DNA of 64,000 nucleotides from Alphaproteobacteria bacterium (GTDB taxonomy: Bacteria > Pseudomonadota > Alphaproteobacteria > MPNO01 > UBA830), in assembly GCA_022822405.1 (NCBI GenBank), contig JAJEBT010000097.1, positions 37,850-101,849 on the forward strand. Reading direction: 5' to 3'. Position 1 is the stretch's first letter, and the number at the start of each line of letters is the position of its first letter. Below, piece by piece: positions 35,230 through 44,598 of the stretch. The position numbers were made by a program, and so were the translations under genes. The notes under the pieces are model-generated. The model saw only the letters and a list, made by a program, of their open reading frames with translations, did not search any database and had not been told where the DNA came from.

Positions 35230-37995
35230 ATGGCACGGGAAGCAGGTCATAAGCCGAACGGGCGGAAACGGCTTGACGTGGACAGGCCACCGACATTCAC
35301 GGGATGGCTGTCGACGGACGAGGAGGAGATAGGACGCCGGGAGTGGCGTGGAAAGACCGAGATCGACGGCGTCGAGAAGCTCGATGGCGGAGAATCGTGT
35401 TTTGCCGACTATGTGGTGACGTCGTCCAGTGGAAGCACCTATATCGTCGAAATCCGCAGCCTTCGGGAACGCGTCAATTCGTGCGAATGCCACGACTACC
35501 GGACTAACCAGCTCGGAACCTGCAAGCATATCGAGGGCGTCCTCCATTCGCTCCGCGGCCGCGGTCCGGAAGGAAAGATCAGCGGCAGGATCGAGGTTTT
35601 TCTCGACGAGCGTGACGGACGCAATCTGCGGCTGACAGTCCCGGCCGACATCGCCCGCAATGATCCCGAACTCGAGATCGAGGTGGACGGGCTGGTCCGC
35701 GAACTGGATCGTGGTTCCGGCAAGGCCCTCTCGCGGTTGCGCAATCTCGGAGGCGCGCGGCCCGAAGCGCTCAGGGTGTCGCGGCGCCTGGAGGCGTGGA
35801 TCGAGTCGCTGAAAGCGGAGAAGCGCCGCCGGCGCGACAATGACCGTTTCATGCAGGACATCGGATCCGGTCGCCGTTCGGCGGATTTTCTCAAGTTGCC
35901 GTTATTGCCCTACCAGATCGAGGGCGCTGCGCACCTTGCTTTCGGCGAGCGCGCGCTGCTTGCCGACGACATGGGGCTCGGCAAGACCGTGCAGGCCGTC
36001 GCAGCCTGCATCATTTTGCGCGACCTTCGCCGCATCGGGCGTGTGTTGGTGGTATCGCCGGCGTCGCTCAAGGCGGAATGGGAAGAGCAGATCGGGCAGT
36101 TCTGCGACGAATCGGTCACCGCCGTGTTCGGCAACCGGATGGCGCGGCTGGCGGCCTATGCCGAGGGTTCGTTCTTCACACTATGCAATTACGAACAGGT
36201 CCTCGCCGACGGCCGCGACATGCTCGACACGGTCGCCCCCGACGTCATCATTCTCGACGAGGCGCAACGGATAAAGAACTGGCAGACCAAGACGGCGAAC
36301 GCCGTCAAGAAGCTGACGAGCCGCTATGCGTTCGTGCTGACCGGTACGCCGCTCGAGAATCGGATCGACGAGATCTATTCGATCGTCCAGTTCCTCGATC
36401 CGGAAATTCTCGGACCGCTGTTCCGTTTCAACCGCGAGTATTACGAGCTCGACGAAAAGGGTCGCCCGGCCGGCTTCAGGAATCTCGACAGGCTGGCGGA
36501 TCGCATTTCGTCGGTCATGCTCCGGCGGCGCAAGGACGAAGTCGAGACCCAGCTTCCGGATCGCACGACCAAGACCTTCTTCGTGCCGATGACGGATTTT
36601 CAACGCAGCATATATGACGACTACGATTTTCTCGCCAGGCGGTTGGCCGCAGTGGCGGAGAGGCGGCCGCTGACGCCCGAGGAGTTCGAAAGGCTCCAGC
36701 GATATCTGGCCTGCATGCGCATGGTCTGCGATACGCCCTACATTCTCGACGACGCTCACGACGATTGTCCCAAGATGGATGAACTCGAGAAGCTGGTTCC
36801 CGAATTGCTCGAGGATCCCGACCGCAAGATCATCATCTTCTCGGAATGGGTGCGCATGCTCGATCTGGTGCGCGAATTCGCGATCGCGAACGGCCTCGAG
36901 TTCGCATGGCACACGGGCAGTGTTCCCCAGCATCGGCGGCGGGCGGAGATCAACAGATTCCGCAAGGATCCATCATGCCGGCTGTTCCTGTCCTCGGAGT
37001 CGGGCGGTGTCGGCCTCAACCTCCAGGTGGCCGACACCGTGGTCAATCTTGACCAGCCATGGAACCCGGCCCGGCTCGAGCAGCGGATCTCGCGGGCCTG
37101 GCGCAAGCACCAGACGCGATCCGTAAACGTCATCAACCTGGTGAGCGAGGAGACCATTGAGCACCGCATGCTCGGGCTGTTGGCAAGCAAGCAGGCGCTT
37201 GCGGATGGAGTGCTCGACCGGCGGGGCGACTTGGCGGAAATCAAGCTGCCGACCGGGCGGAACGCTTTCATCGAACGCCTCAACCAGGTTCTCGACGAAA
37301 GCGGAAAAGGCCCGCCGGAGGCCGACAGGCTTGAAGCCTTGCGCGAAGACCTTGTCGCCTGCCATGGCGCCGCGCTGCGGCGGTTGCTGGTGCGCGAGGG
37401 CAGGGATGGCGATCCGGATACGGTGCTGGTGGTGCTCGACCTGCCGCCTGGGAAGATCGCTGCAGAAGAGCAGCGCCTTGCCGGCGATTCCGAGATCAAG
37501 CTAAGCGTAATTGATGCGGCCACGCACGAATCGATGCTGCGGCTGGCCGAGACCGGGCTGATTTCCATACCGGCCGAGAACATGCGCGAAATCCATCACG
37601 CGGGATCCGATGGTCAGGCGGGGTTCGACAAACGCCGGATCCTGCGCGCCCAAGCATTGGCCGAACAGGCCGAAAGGAAGCTCAAGGCTGCGCAGCTGCT
37701 TGCCGGCGGTGGTTTTGAGGACGAGGCTCGCGCCCCGGCCGCGGAGGCGGTCCGGCTAGGCGCATGCGGCCTCGCCGCGCTGAGCAATGCGCCGGAACCG
37801 GAGGAAGCGGAGGCAGCGGCGGCATTCCTCGCTGAGAGCGAATCCGTTGCCGGGAGCCATTCGCTCGATGCCGCGCGTCTCCTTTCCGGTGGGGCGGAGG
37901 AGGATGATGCGGTGGCCGTCGCACGGGTCTTTGTCGACGACGTGTCGAGGTGGATTTCCGGGGCCGGATCTGCGGCGTCGAGCCGCGGCCCGTGA
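35230..37995 (+). CDS. SWIM zinc-finger SNF2-family helicase/ATPase
   Basis: The product is 921 residues. An N-terminal SWIM finger has C85-x-C87-x10-C98-x-H100. The SNF2 core starts with LPYQIEGAAHLAFGERALLADDMGLGKT (Walker A lysine K252), motif II DEAQ (343-346), motif III TGTPLENR, and the C-terminal RecA-like lobe with SGGVGLNLQVADTVV and motif VI EQRISRAWR. About 220 C-terminal residues are acidic and alanine-rich, with no domain recognised. SNF2 enzymes move along double-stranded DNA and remodel protein-DNA complexes; bacterial members include RapA and SWIM-type proteins of unclear role. ATG with a GGGGTGGGGA site. It lies just upstream of recA, so a repair or replication role is plausible but unproven. 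Confidence 0.88.
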   Translation: MAREAGHKPNGRKRLDVDRPPTFTGWLSTDEEEIGRREWRGKTEIDGVEKLDGGESCFADYVVTSSSGSTYIVEIRSLRERVNSCECHDYRTNQLGTCKHIEGVLHSLRGRGPEGKISGRIEVFLDERDGRNLRLTVPADIARNDPELEIEVDGLVRELDRGSGKALSRLRNLGGARPEALRVSRRLEAWIESLKAEKRRRRDNDRFMQDIGSGRRSADFLKLPLLPYQIEGAAHLAFGERALLADDMGLGKTVQAVAACIILRDLRRIGRVLVVSPASLKAEWEEQIGQFCDESVTAVFGNRMARLAAYAEGSFFTLCNYEQVLADGRDMLDTVAPDVIILDEAQRIKNWQTKTANAVKKLTSRYAFVLTGTPLENRIDEIYSIVQFLDPEILGPLFRFNREYYELDEKGRPAGFRNLDRLADRISSVMLRRRKDEVETQLPDRTTKTFFVPMTDFQRSIYDDYDFLARRLAAVAERRPLTPEEFERLQRYLACMRMVCDTPYILDDAHDDCPKMDELEKLVPELLEDPDRKIIIFSEWVRMLDLVREFAIANGLEFAWHTGSVPQHRRRAEINRFRKDPSCRLFLSSESGGVGLNLQVADTVVNLDQPWNPARLEQRISRAWRKHQTRSVNVINLVSEETIEHRMLGLLASKQALADGVLDRRGDLAEIKLPTGRNAFIERLNQVLDESGKGPPEADRLEALREDLVACHGAALRRLLVREGRDGDPDTVLVVLDLPPGKIAAEEQRLAGDSEIKLSVIDAATHESMLRLAETGLISIPAENMREIHHAGSDGQAGFDKRRILRAQALAEQAERKLKAAQLLAGGGFEDEARAPAAEAVRLGACGLAALSNAPEPEEAEAAAAFLAESESVAGSHSLDAARLLSGGAEEDDAVAVARVFVDDVSRWISGAGSAASSRGP

Positions 37996-38103
37996 GCGCC
38001 GAAATTTCTGGATGACGAATCGGTTTGAGGAACAAAACGCGAAAAATAATGTGGAGAACCGCTTTCCGGCCTGCCCAAGACACCGCAACGCTGTGCCCGA
38101 AAG

Positions 38104-38152
38104 TTTCATAACAATTTGATATTATTTATATAATATAATTATATGAAATTGT
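38104..38152. promoter_or_regulatory. 49-bp extremely AT-rich element upstream of recA
   Basis: Only about five G or C bases occur in 49. Its ends form an inverted repeat, TTTCATA (38104-38110) and TATGAAA (38142-38148). It lies about 60 bp upstream of the -35 of recA. Possible roles are an upstream promoter element, a binding site for a nucleoid protein, or a DNA-unwinding element. Confidence 0.5.
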
Positions 38153-38206
38153 TTCCGGGCGAATCGCCGCTGGCAAACCGATTCGGCAAAAAATTCGTGC
38201 TCCCTC

Positions 38207-38240
38207 TTGCCAAAAGGAACAAAACAGGTACATTTGTTCC
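38207..38240 (+). promoter_or_regulatory. recA promoter with embedded LexA-type operator
   Basis: TTGCCA (38207-38212), a 16-nt spacer and TACATT (38229-38234) form the likely promoter. Inside and across it lies a perfect dyad GGAACAAA-N9-TTTGTTCC (38216-38240). It contains GAAC-N7-GTAC, one base from the alphaproteobacterial SOS box GAAC-N7-GAAC, and GTAC-N4-GTTC, close to the GAAC-N4-GTTC box of other groups. Repression by LexA with induction by DNA damage is expected. Confidence 0.6.
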
Positions 38241-38288
38241 TGGATGCGGTTGAGTTGGACGCAACCATGTGGAATAAGGAGAACGAAT

Positions 38289-39404
38289 ATGGCCGATTCC
38301 AGACTCAGAGTGGTTGAAAATGACGGGATGAACAGATCTGCTGCGGACAGGTCCAAGGCGCTTGAGGCAGCCTTGGGCCAGATCGAGCGTGCCCATGGCA
38401 AGGGCTCGATCATGAAGCTTGGCGACGCGTCTGCCCAGGCCGATATCGAAGCAGTGTCGACGGGCTCGCTCGGGCTCGATATTGCACTCGGAATTGGCGG
38501 CGTGCCGCGCGGGCGGATCACCGAGATCTACGGACCCGAGAGTTCCGGCAAGACGACGCTGGCGCTTCACGTGATTGCCGAAGCGCAGAAGGCAGGCGGC
38601 GCCTGCGCGTTCATCGATGCCGAGCATGCGCTTGACCCGGCCTATGCCAAGAAGCTCGATGTCGATACCGACGAGTTGCTGATCTCGCAGCCCGACGCTG
38701 GCGAGCAGGCGCTCGAGATAGCCGATACGCTCGTGCGGTCGGGTGCAATCGACGTGATTGTGATCGACTCTGTTGCCGCGCTGGTTCCGAGGGCCGAGCT
38801 CGAGGGCGAGATGGGCGATACTCATGTCGGACTGCAGGCGCGGCTGATGAGCCAGGCGCTCCGCAAACTGACGGGTTCGATCAGCCGTTCGCGGTGCCTC
38901 ATCATTTTCATCAACCAGATCCGCATGAAGATCGGCGTCATGTTCGGCAGCCCCGAGACCACGACCGGTGGCAACGCCCTCAAGTTCTATTCCTCGGTAC
39001 GCCTTGATATCCGCCGCATCGGCGCCATCAAGGACAGAGACGAGATCGTCGGCAACCAAACTCGCGTGAAGGTCGTCAAAAACAAGATGGCGCCACCGTT
39101 CAAGACGATCGAGTTCGACATCATGTATGGCGAGGGCATCTCGCAGACGGGCGAGTTGATCGACCTCGGCGTCAAGGCAGGGATCGTGGAGAAATCCGGT
39201 TCTTGGTACTCCTATGGCGATCAGCGCATCGGCCAGGGACGCGAGAACGCCAAGCAGTTTCTCGTGGAGAATCCCGAGATCGCCGAGAAGCTCCGCCTCG
39301 AAATCCTTCAGCATGCCGGCGTGCTGTCGGAAGCTGCGATGAGCGACAGCCCGCCCGGTCCGGTGACCGAGGACGACGACGCCCAGGCTGGCGGGGTTCT
39401 CTGA
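38289..39404 (+). CDS. recA: Recombinase RecA
   Basis: The product is 371 residues. Walker A GPESSGKT (82-89), [13 protein letters not shown], the L1 loop region [11 protein letters not shown], and the L2 region [25 protein letters not shown] (cited in outline) are canonical. The ATG at 38289 follows AAGGAGA. RecA polymerises on single-stranded DNA with ATP, pairs homologous strands and triggers LexA self-cleavage. alaS follows after 237 bp, a gene order shared by many bacteria. Confidence 0.98.
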   Translation: MADSRLRVVENDGMNRSAADRSKALEAALGQIERAHGKGSIMKLGDASAQADIEAVSTGSLGLDIALGIGGVPRGRITEIYGPESSGKTTLALHVIAEAQKAGGACAFIDAEHALDPAYAKKLDVDTDELLISQPDAGEQALEIADTLVRSGAIDVIVIDSVAALVPRAELEGEMGDTHVGLQARLMSQALRKLTGSISRSRCLIIFINQIRMKIGVMFGSPETTTGGNALKFYSSVRLDIRRIGAIKDRDEIVGNQTRVKVVKNKMAPPFKTIEFDIMYGEGISQTGELIDLGVKAGIVEKSGSWYSYGDQRIGQGRENAKQFLVENPEIAEKLRLEILQHAGVLSEAAMSDSPPGPVTEDDDAQAGGVL

Positions 39405-39446
39405 ACCCGCAGCCGGACGGCGGTGCATGGCTCCGCGTCCGGCCCG

Positions 39447-39478
39447 GGCCGCGTTCCCGTCCGATCGGGAGCGCGGCC
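39447..39478 (+). terminator. Stem-loop between recA and alaS
   Basis: GGCCGCGTTCCCG (39447-39459), loop TCCGAT and CGGGAGCGCGGCC (39466-39478) give a 13-bp stem with one G-U pair, 43 bp after the recA stop. No U-tract follows, so it may attenuate rather than end transcription. Confidence 0.55.
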
Positions 39479-39641
39479 GGTGCGGTCCGGCGATGATGCG
39501 GTTCGGCAGATCTCCCTGTCTGACTGACGCCAAAAAAACACGGTAGCCCGGAAGCTCCAAAACCGATATATCTTCAAGGCAACCGCCATCGCTGCCGCCG
39601 GCCCCGGCCGTGGGCCGGCATGAACCGCACGGAAGACCATC

Positions 39642-42308
39642 GTGACTCACCGCACCAGTGAGATCAGAACCGCGTTTCTCGACTATTTCGCGGCCAGCGG
39701 CCACGAGATTGTCGCATCATCTCCGCTGGTGCCGCACAACGACCCGACGCTGCTCTTCACCAATGCCGGCATGGTGCAGTTCAAGAACGTCTTCACCGGG
39801 ATTGAGAACCGTTCCTATAACAGGGCGGTCACTTCCCAGAAATGCGTACGTGCCGGCGGTAAGCACAACGATCTCGAGAATGTCGGCTACACGGCACGTC
39901 ACCATACGTTTTTCGAGATGCTGGGAAATTTTTCGTTTGGCGACTACTTCAAGGATGTTGCCATCGAGTTGGCCTGGGATCTTGTCACCCGTGAGTTCGG
40001 CCTCGCACCGGAACGCCTGCTGGTCACGGTCTACGCGGAGGACAACCAGGCGTTCGACCTTTGGAAGAAGATTGCCGGGCTTCCTGAACAGCGCATCATC
40101 CGCATAGGTACGAGTGACAATTTCTGGTCGATGGGGGAGACTGGACCGTGCGGGCCGTGTTCCGAGATCTTCTACGACCATGGCGAGGGGATTCCCGGAG
40201 GCCCTCCGGGAAGCCCCGACGAGGACGGGGACCGATTCATCGAGATCTGGAACCTGGTGTTCATGCAGTTCGAGCAAGTTGATGCAGAGACCAGAAACGA
40301 TCTTCCGCGGCCGTCAATTGATACCGGCATGGGCCTTGAACGGGTCGCCGCCGTGCTGCAGGGCAAGCACGACAATTACGATATCGACCTGATGCAGGCG
40401 CTGATTTCCGCCTCGGCCTCGGTGTCCGGCGTCGCACCCGATGGAGAACATGCCGTCGGCCACCGCGTGATCGCAGACCATCTGCGGGCGAGTTGCTTCC
40501 TCATCGCCGACGGCGTACTGCCCTCCAACGAAGGTCGGGGATACGTGTTGCGGCGGATCATGCGCCGTGCCATGCGTCACGGCCACATGATGGGTTGCGA
40601 GGAACCCGTCCTGTGGAAACTGGTGCCGACGCTGGTCGGAGAGATGGGCAAGGCGTTTCCCGAACTAGAGCGCGCCCAGGCGCTGATCTCCGAGACATTG
40701 AAGCTGGAAGAAGGCAGATTCAGCGACATGCTGGCCAGGGGACTGAGAATTCTGGCCGACGAGAGCGGAAAACTCCCTGACGGTGGAGTCCTTCCCGGCG
40801 ATGTCGCATTCCGCCTCTATGACACTTACGGATTTCCCGTTGATCTCACCCAGGACGTCCTCCGCGGCAAGGGCATGACCGTTGATGCCGCCGGATTCGA
40901 GGCAGCGATGGAGCGCCAGCGCGCCGAGGCGCGGAAGCACTGGAGCGGGACCGGCGCGATGGCCGACGAGGCCCAGTGGTTTGAGCTTCGCGAGCGCTCT
41001 GGCGCAACCGAGTTTCTGGGCTACAGCACGGAAACCGCCGAGGGGGTCGTGGTCGGTCTGATCATCGATGGCGCCGAGGCTCAAACAGCGGGGCAAGGCA
41101 CAGCGATAGCGCTTGTCGCCAACCAGACGCCGTTCTATGCGGAGAGCGGCGGTCAGGTCGGTGATCGCGGCAGGATCATTGCGGACGAGTTCGAGATCGA
41201 GGTCGACGATACCCTGAGGAGGGCCGACGATCTGCATGTCCATCTCGGTACCGTTGTTCGCGGTGAGGTCGCGTGCGGCTTGGCGGCACGGTTCGAGGTT
41301 GACGGCGCCCGCCGGGCGGGATTGCGCGCCCACCACTCCGCCACCCACCTTCTTCACGAGGCGCTGCGGCGACAACTGGGAGATCACGTGACGCAGAAGG
41401 GCTCGCTGGTTGCGCCCGACCGGTTGCGCTTCGACATATCCCATCCGACGGCAATCGGCCCCGAGAACCTTGTTGCCATCGAAAGGGAGGTCAACGCTCG
41501 CATTCGCCTCAACACGTCGGTCGAGACCCGGCTGATGACCCCGGACCAGGCAGTTGAAGATGGCGCCATGGCGCTGTTCGGCGAAAAGTACGGGACCGAG
41601 GTACGGGTGGTGGGCATGGGCGCCGATTCTGGGCGTTATTCCGTCGAATTGTGCGGTGGTACGCATGTCGGACGCACAGGAGATATCGGGTATTTCCACA
41701 TCATCGACGAAAGCGCGGTCGGTGCGGGCGTCCGCCGAATCGAGGCTGTCGCAGGCGTCGCGGCAGATGACCGGATACTGCAGCAGGACGCAGTCCTGGG
41801 CAGGGCCGCGGCCTTACTGCGGACAGGAAGACAGGACCTGCCGGCCCGCATCGACGCTCTTCTTGACGAACGCAAGCAGCTCGAACGGGAACTTGTCGAT
41901 CTGCGCCGCACGATTGCTACCGGTGGAGCCGGAACCGGCAACGGGGTAGAGAGCAAGGATGACGACGTGCGCGAAGTTGCGGGCATAAAGTTTGCGCCGC
42001 GCCAGCTTGCCGACGTGCCGCCCAGGGAACTGAAACCCATGGCCGACGAGATCAAGAAGAAGATTGGGTCGGGGGTTGCCGCGCTGGTATCCGTCACCGA
42101 CGGCCGCGCGTCGCTTGTCGTCGGCGTCACAGACGACGTTGCCGAAAGGATCAGCGCCGTCGATCTCGTCCGAGCGGGCTCCGCAGTGCTTGGCGGCAAG
42201 GGCGGAGGCGGCCGTCCCGACATGGCCCAGTCGGGCGGGCCGGAAGGGTCGGCTGCAGCGGCGGCACTGGAAGCGATCGCCGCGGCGATCGCGGAGAAGA
42301 CGGGGTAG
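39642..42308 (+). CDS. alaS: Alanyl-tRNA synthetase
   Basis: The product is 888 residues, full length. The GTG start at 39642 has GGAAGA upstream. Class II core: [14 protein letters not shown] and the [18 protein letters not shown] stretch; [13 protein letters not shown] binds the adenylate. The editing domain has the zinc/active-site [12 protein letters not shown] (HxxxH) and CGGTHV. A coiled-coil and C-Ala domain ending [16 protein letters not shown] completes the protein. It charges tRNA-Ala and clears mis-charged serine or glycine. Confidence 0.98.
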   Translation: MTHRTSEIRTAFLDYFAASGHEIVASSPLVPHNDPTLLFTNAGMVQFKNVFTGIENRSYNRAVTSQKCVRAGGKHNDLENVGYTARHHTFFEMLGNFSFGDYFKDVAIELAWDLVTREFGLAPERLLVTVYAEDNQAFDLWKKIAGLPEQRIIRIGTSDNFWSMGETGPCGPCSEIFYDHGEGIPGGPPGSPDEDGDRFIEIWNLVFMQFEQVDAETRNDLPRPSIDTGMGLERVAAVLQGKHDNYDIDLMQALISASASVSGVAPDGEHAVGHRVIADHLRASCFLIADGVLPSNEGRGYVLRRIMRRAMRHGHMMGCEEPVLWKLVPTLVGEMGKAFPELERAQALISETLKLEEGRFSDMLARGLRILADESGKLPDGGVLPGDVAFRLYDTYGFPVDLTQDVLRGKGMTVDAAGFEAAMERQRAEARKHWSGTGAMADEAQWFELRERSGATEFLGYSTETAEGVVVGLIIDGAEAQTAGQGTAIALVANQTPFYAESGGQVGDRGRIIADEFEIEVDDTLRRADDLHVHLGTVVRGEVACGLAARFEVDGARRAGLRAHHSATHLLHEALRRQLGDHVTQKGSLVAPDRLRFDISHPTAIGPENLVAIEREVNARIRLNTSVETRLMTPDQAVEDGAMALFGEKYGTEVRVVGMGADSGRYSVELCGGTHVGRTGDIGYFHIIDESAVGAGVRRIEAVAGVAADDRILQQDAVLGRAAALLRTGRQDLPARIDALLDERKQLERELVDLRRTIATGGAGTGNGVESKDDDVREVAGIKFAPRQLADVPPRELKPMADEIKKKIGSGVAALVSVTDGRASLVVGVTDDVAERISAVDLVRAGSAVLGGKGGGGRPDMAQSGGPEGSAAAAALEAIAAAIAEKTG

Positions 42309-42413
42309 GCGCGGCATCGCAGCCTCCCAATCGGGAGCGGACAGCCCGGTGGGGAACGCGGTCCCCGCCGTTGCGGAATTCTTACCGGAAAGCAGCAAAG
42401 GAATGAGGCGTTC

Positions 42414-43781
42414 ATGATCGATCTTATGTCTATCGCGCGCACCGAGGCCGAGGGTGGAGACCTGTTCGGCATCTTCGAAGGCATGTTTGCGCCTGCGGAT
42501 GTCAGGCCCACGGGCCATCCGGATGCGGTTGTCTGGAAGGGTGGCAATCACGACGGCACTCTCAACCCTGTCGCCCATTGCCTGACCGACGCCTACGCGC
42601 TTCTCGGTACGCTGGCCGCCATCGATATTCTCGACCTTCCGTTCTACGCGGTTCCGATGTGGTCGCAGTACCGCCATGACAAGGAACTCAAGCCTCTTGC
42701 CTGGTTCGGAAACATGCCCTGCACGTCCATCAAGTGGTCGACGGCGGGCGATGCGTATGTCGATGACGGCAAGGGTGGCAAGGTCGTCGTCATGGGCAAG
42801 TCGGGGAATGCGCCGCTCAGAACCCAGGCCGGTGTGTACTGCAATGTCCGCCCCTACGGTCCGATCACCGTTGTGCGCTGCATGCCGTGCCTGCCCTATT
42901 CGCAGAACCGGGCCGTGTTCGATGTCAACGAGGATGGCGTCATTCACTCCGAGATGAACACGCCGGGCGTCCAGCTTGCCTATGCGAACCGGTTGTTCCT
43001 CAGGATGGTTCACGAGACCGGAGCGATCGGCCGCGTCGCGACCAAGCCTACCCAGGCCATGGAAGATGGTATCAACGCGGGCCTGCATTCTTGGCTGCTT
43101 CGGGGAACCAAGTTCGAGGTTGGACGCCGCTACGCGGTCGATCCCTACGAGGAGCACAAGGAACGGGTCGACCGGATAATCGCGCTGTTGCCGGCCGATT
43201 TCAGGGACGGCATGGACCAGTGGGGCGGCCGCATAGAGCAGCACATCTCGGATACGAATTACGGTCTGCTGCTATGGGACCTGATAGAGCAGCAGGACTG
43301 CATCGTGCTCGCGACGGATCTCGACGGCGACCGGCTGACCGACTTGTTGGCCGATGTCTCGGATCCGCTCCGCGCCTATGGCGGGCGGGTTGCGAAGCAT
43401 CTGGGCGCCGAAATCGACATGGACGCCGCTTGGCGTGAAATGGGCTACACCACCGGCAACGGCCGCGACATGACGTCGGTCATGCACCGGATGTCAGGAC
43501 CGCCGATTCACGAACAAACCCTCGGTTCGGCGGACGCCATGCTGTTGCGGCTTCTTGACGGCGACGAGTCCATGGGCGGCACAAAGCGTCCCTATGACCC
43601 CAGGATTCACTTCGTTCTGATCCGCGATGCCTATCTTGATGCCAATCCGGACAACGCGGAACTGCGCGGTTGGCTGGATGGCGTCCTGGCCACCTTCGAT
43701 TCGATCTATGGCGGCACACGCCCGGGCTTCCTGGACGGGTACCGCGCATTGAAGGACGCGGTCACGCCCTGGCACGGATAA
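42414..43781 (+). CDS. Unrecognised 455-residue protein
   Basis: The coding sequence is convincing: ATG with GAGG at about 8 nt, steady high third-position G+C, and ends at a convergent gene only 21 bp away. No family is recognised. The protein looks soluble and globular, with no signal peptide or membrane segment. It has several cysteines (for example MPCTSIKW, TQAGVYCNVRPYG and VVRCMPCLPYSQN, containing a CxxC at about 155-158), many aromatic residues and an acidic, tryptophan-containing C-terminal half (LRGWLDGVLATFDSIYGG). It is 105 bp downstream of alaS and might be read through from it. No function is proposed. Confidence 0.8.
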   Translation: MIDLMSIARTEAEGGDLFGIFEGMFAPADVRPTGHPDAVVWKGGNHDGTLNPVAHCLTDAYALLGTLAAIDILDLPFYAVPMWSQYRHDKELKPLAWFGNMPCTSIKWSTAGDAYVDDGKGGKVVVMGKSGNAPLRTQAGVYCNVRPYGPITVVRCMPCLPYSQNRAVFDVNEDGVIHSEMNTPGVQLAYANRLFLRMVHETGAIGRVATKPTQAMEDGINAGLHSWLLRGTKFEVGRRYAVDPYEEHKERVDRIIALLPADFRDGMDQWGGRIEQHISDTNYGLLLWDLIEQQDCIVLATDLDGDRLTDLLADVSDPLRAYGGRVAKHLGAEIDMDAAWREMGYTTGNGRDMTSVMHRMSGPPIHEQTLGSADAMLLRLLDGDESMGGTKRPYDPRIHFVLIRDAYLDANPDNAELRGWLDGVLATFDSIYGGTRPGFLDGYRALKDAVTPWHG

Positions 43782-43802
43782 ATCGCCACCGTGAGCTCCG
43801 CT

Positions 43803-44360
43803 TCAGCGCTGCGCAGTCAGAAGATCGAGTACCGCTTGCGGGCTGTCTGCAAGGTGAAACAGGTTGTCCATCCGGCTGTGCGCGAAACCGTTGCTGACAA
43901 TGCTGTCGAAGACGGTCCGGAAGGGTGCCCAGTAGTCCTGGACATTGACTAGCAGCACCGGCTTCCGGTGGCGGCCGAGCTGCCGCCAGGTGATCATTTC
44001 CAGGGTCTCGTCGAGGGTGCCGATGCCGCCCGGCAGGGCAATGAAGGCATCGGACATGTCGAACATCATGCGTTTTCGTTCGTGCATGCCGGCGACGACA
44101 TGCAGTTCGGTAAGCTCCTCGTTCGCAAGTTCCTGTTCATAGAGAAAACCGGGAATGATACCCACGACATGACCCCCGGCGGCAAGCGCAGCCTTGGAAA
44201 CGCTTCCCATCAGCCCCTTGCTGCCACCGCCGAACACCAGCCGCATGCCGGCCTTGGCGATGCGGGTGCCGAGATCGGCAGCCGCGTCAACGAAAACCTC
44301 GTCCTTGCCCGCGGCGGCGCCACAGAACACGCAGACGGAACTGACCCCGGATGGTGCCAT
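43803..44360 (-). CDS. LOG-family protein (putative nucleoside 5'-monophosphate phosphoribohydrolase)
   Basis: The product is 185 residues. VCVFCGAAAGKD near the N-terminus, FGGGSKGLMGSVSKAALA and the defining PGGIGTLDETLEMITWRQLG motif (about residues 118-137, cited by its PGGxGTxxE core) place it in the LOG/TIGR00730 group. These enzymes release ribose 5-phosphate from cytokinin ribotides or from AMP. The ATG at 44360 has AAGGAT upstream; a longer frame upstream lacks a site. Convergent with the unknown 455-residue gene. Confidence 0.93.
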   Translation of the reverse strand: MAPSGVSSVCVFCGAAAGKDEVFVDAAADLGTRIAKAGMRLVFGGGSKGLMGSVSKAALAAGGHVVGIIPGFLYEQELANEELTELHVVAGMHERKRMMFDMSDAFIALPGGIGTLDETLEMITWRQLGRHRKPVLLVNVQDYWAPFRTVFDSIVSNGFAHSRMDNLFHLADSPQAVLDLLTAQR

Positions 44361-44598
44361 TGAAAGATCCTTTTCTGGTCGGAATGCGCGGGAAGCGTGT
44401 CCGGGACGGCCGATGCGGGCAACAGGTCCGGACCGGATCCTGGCGGGAAGGTAGCGGATTCCAGGATGCGAATGAAGGTCTGGCAGATCGCGGCATGCAG
44501 GGCGGATCCTTGAATTCGCGGCGATAATCCGGCGTGATCGACTATGGTGCCGCTGCTGCTCCGGATCCGCGCCGACGGTTGCCAAACGCGGGCTTTGC

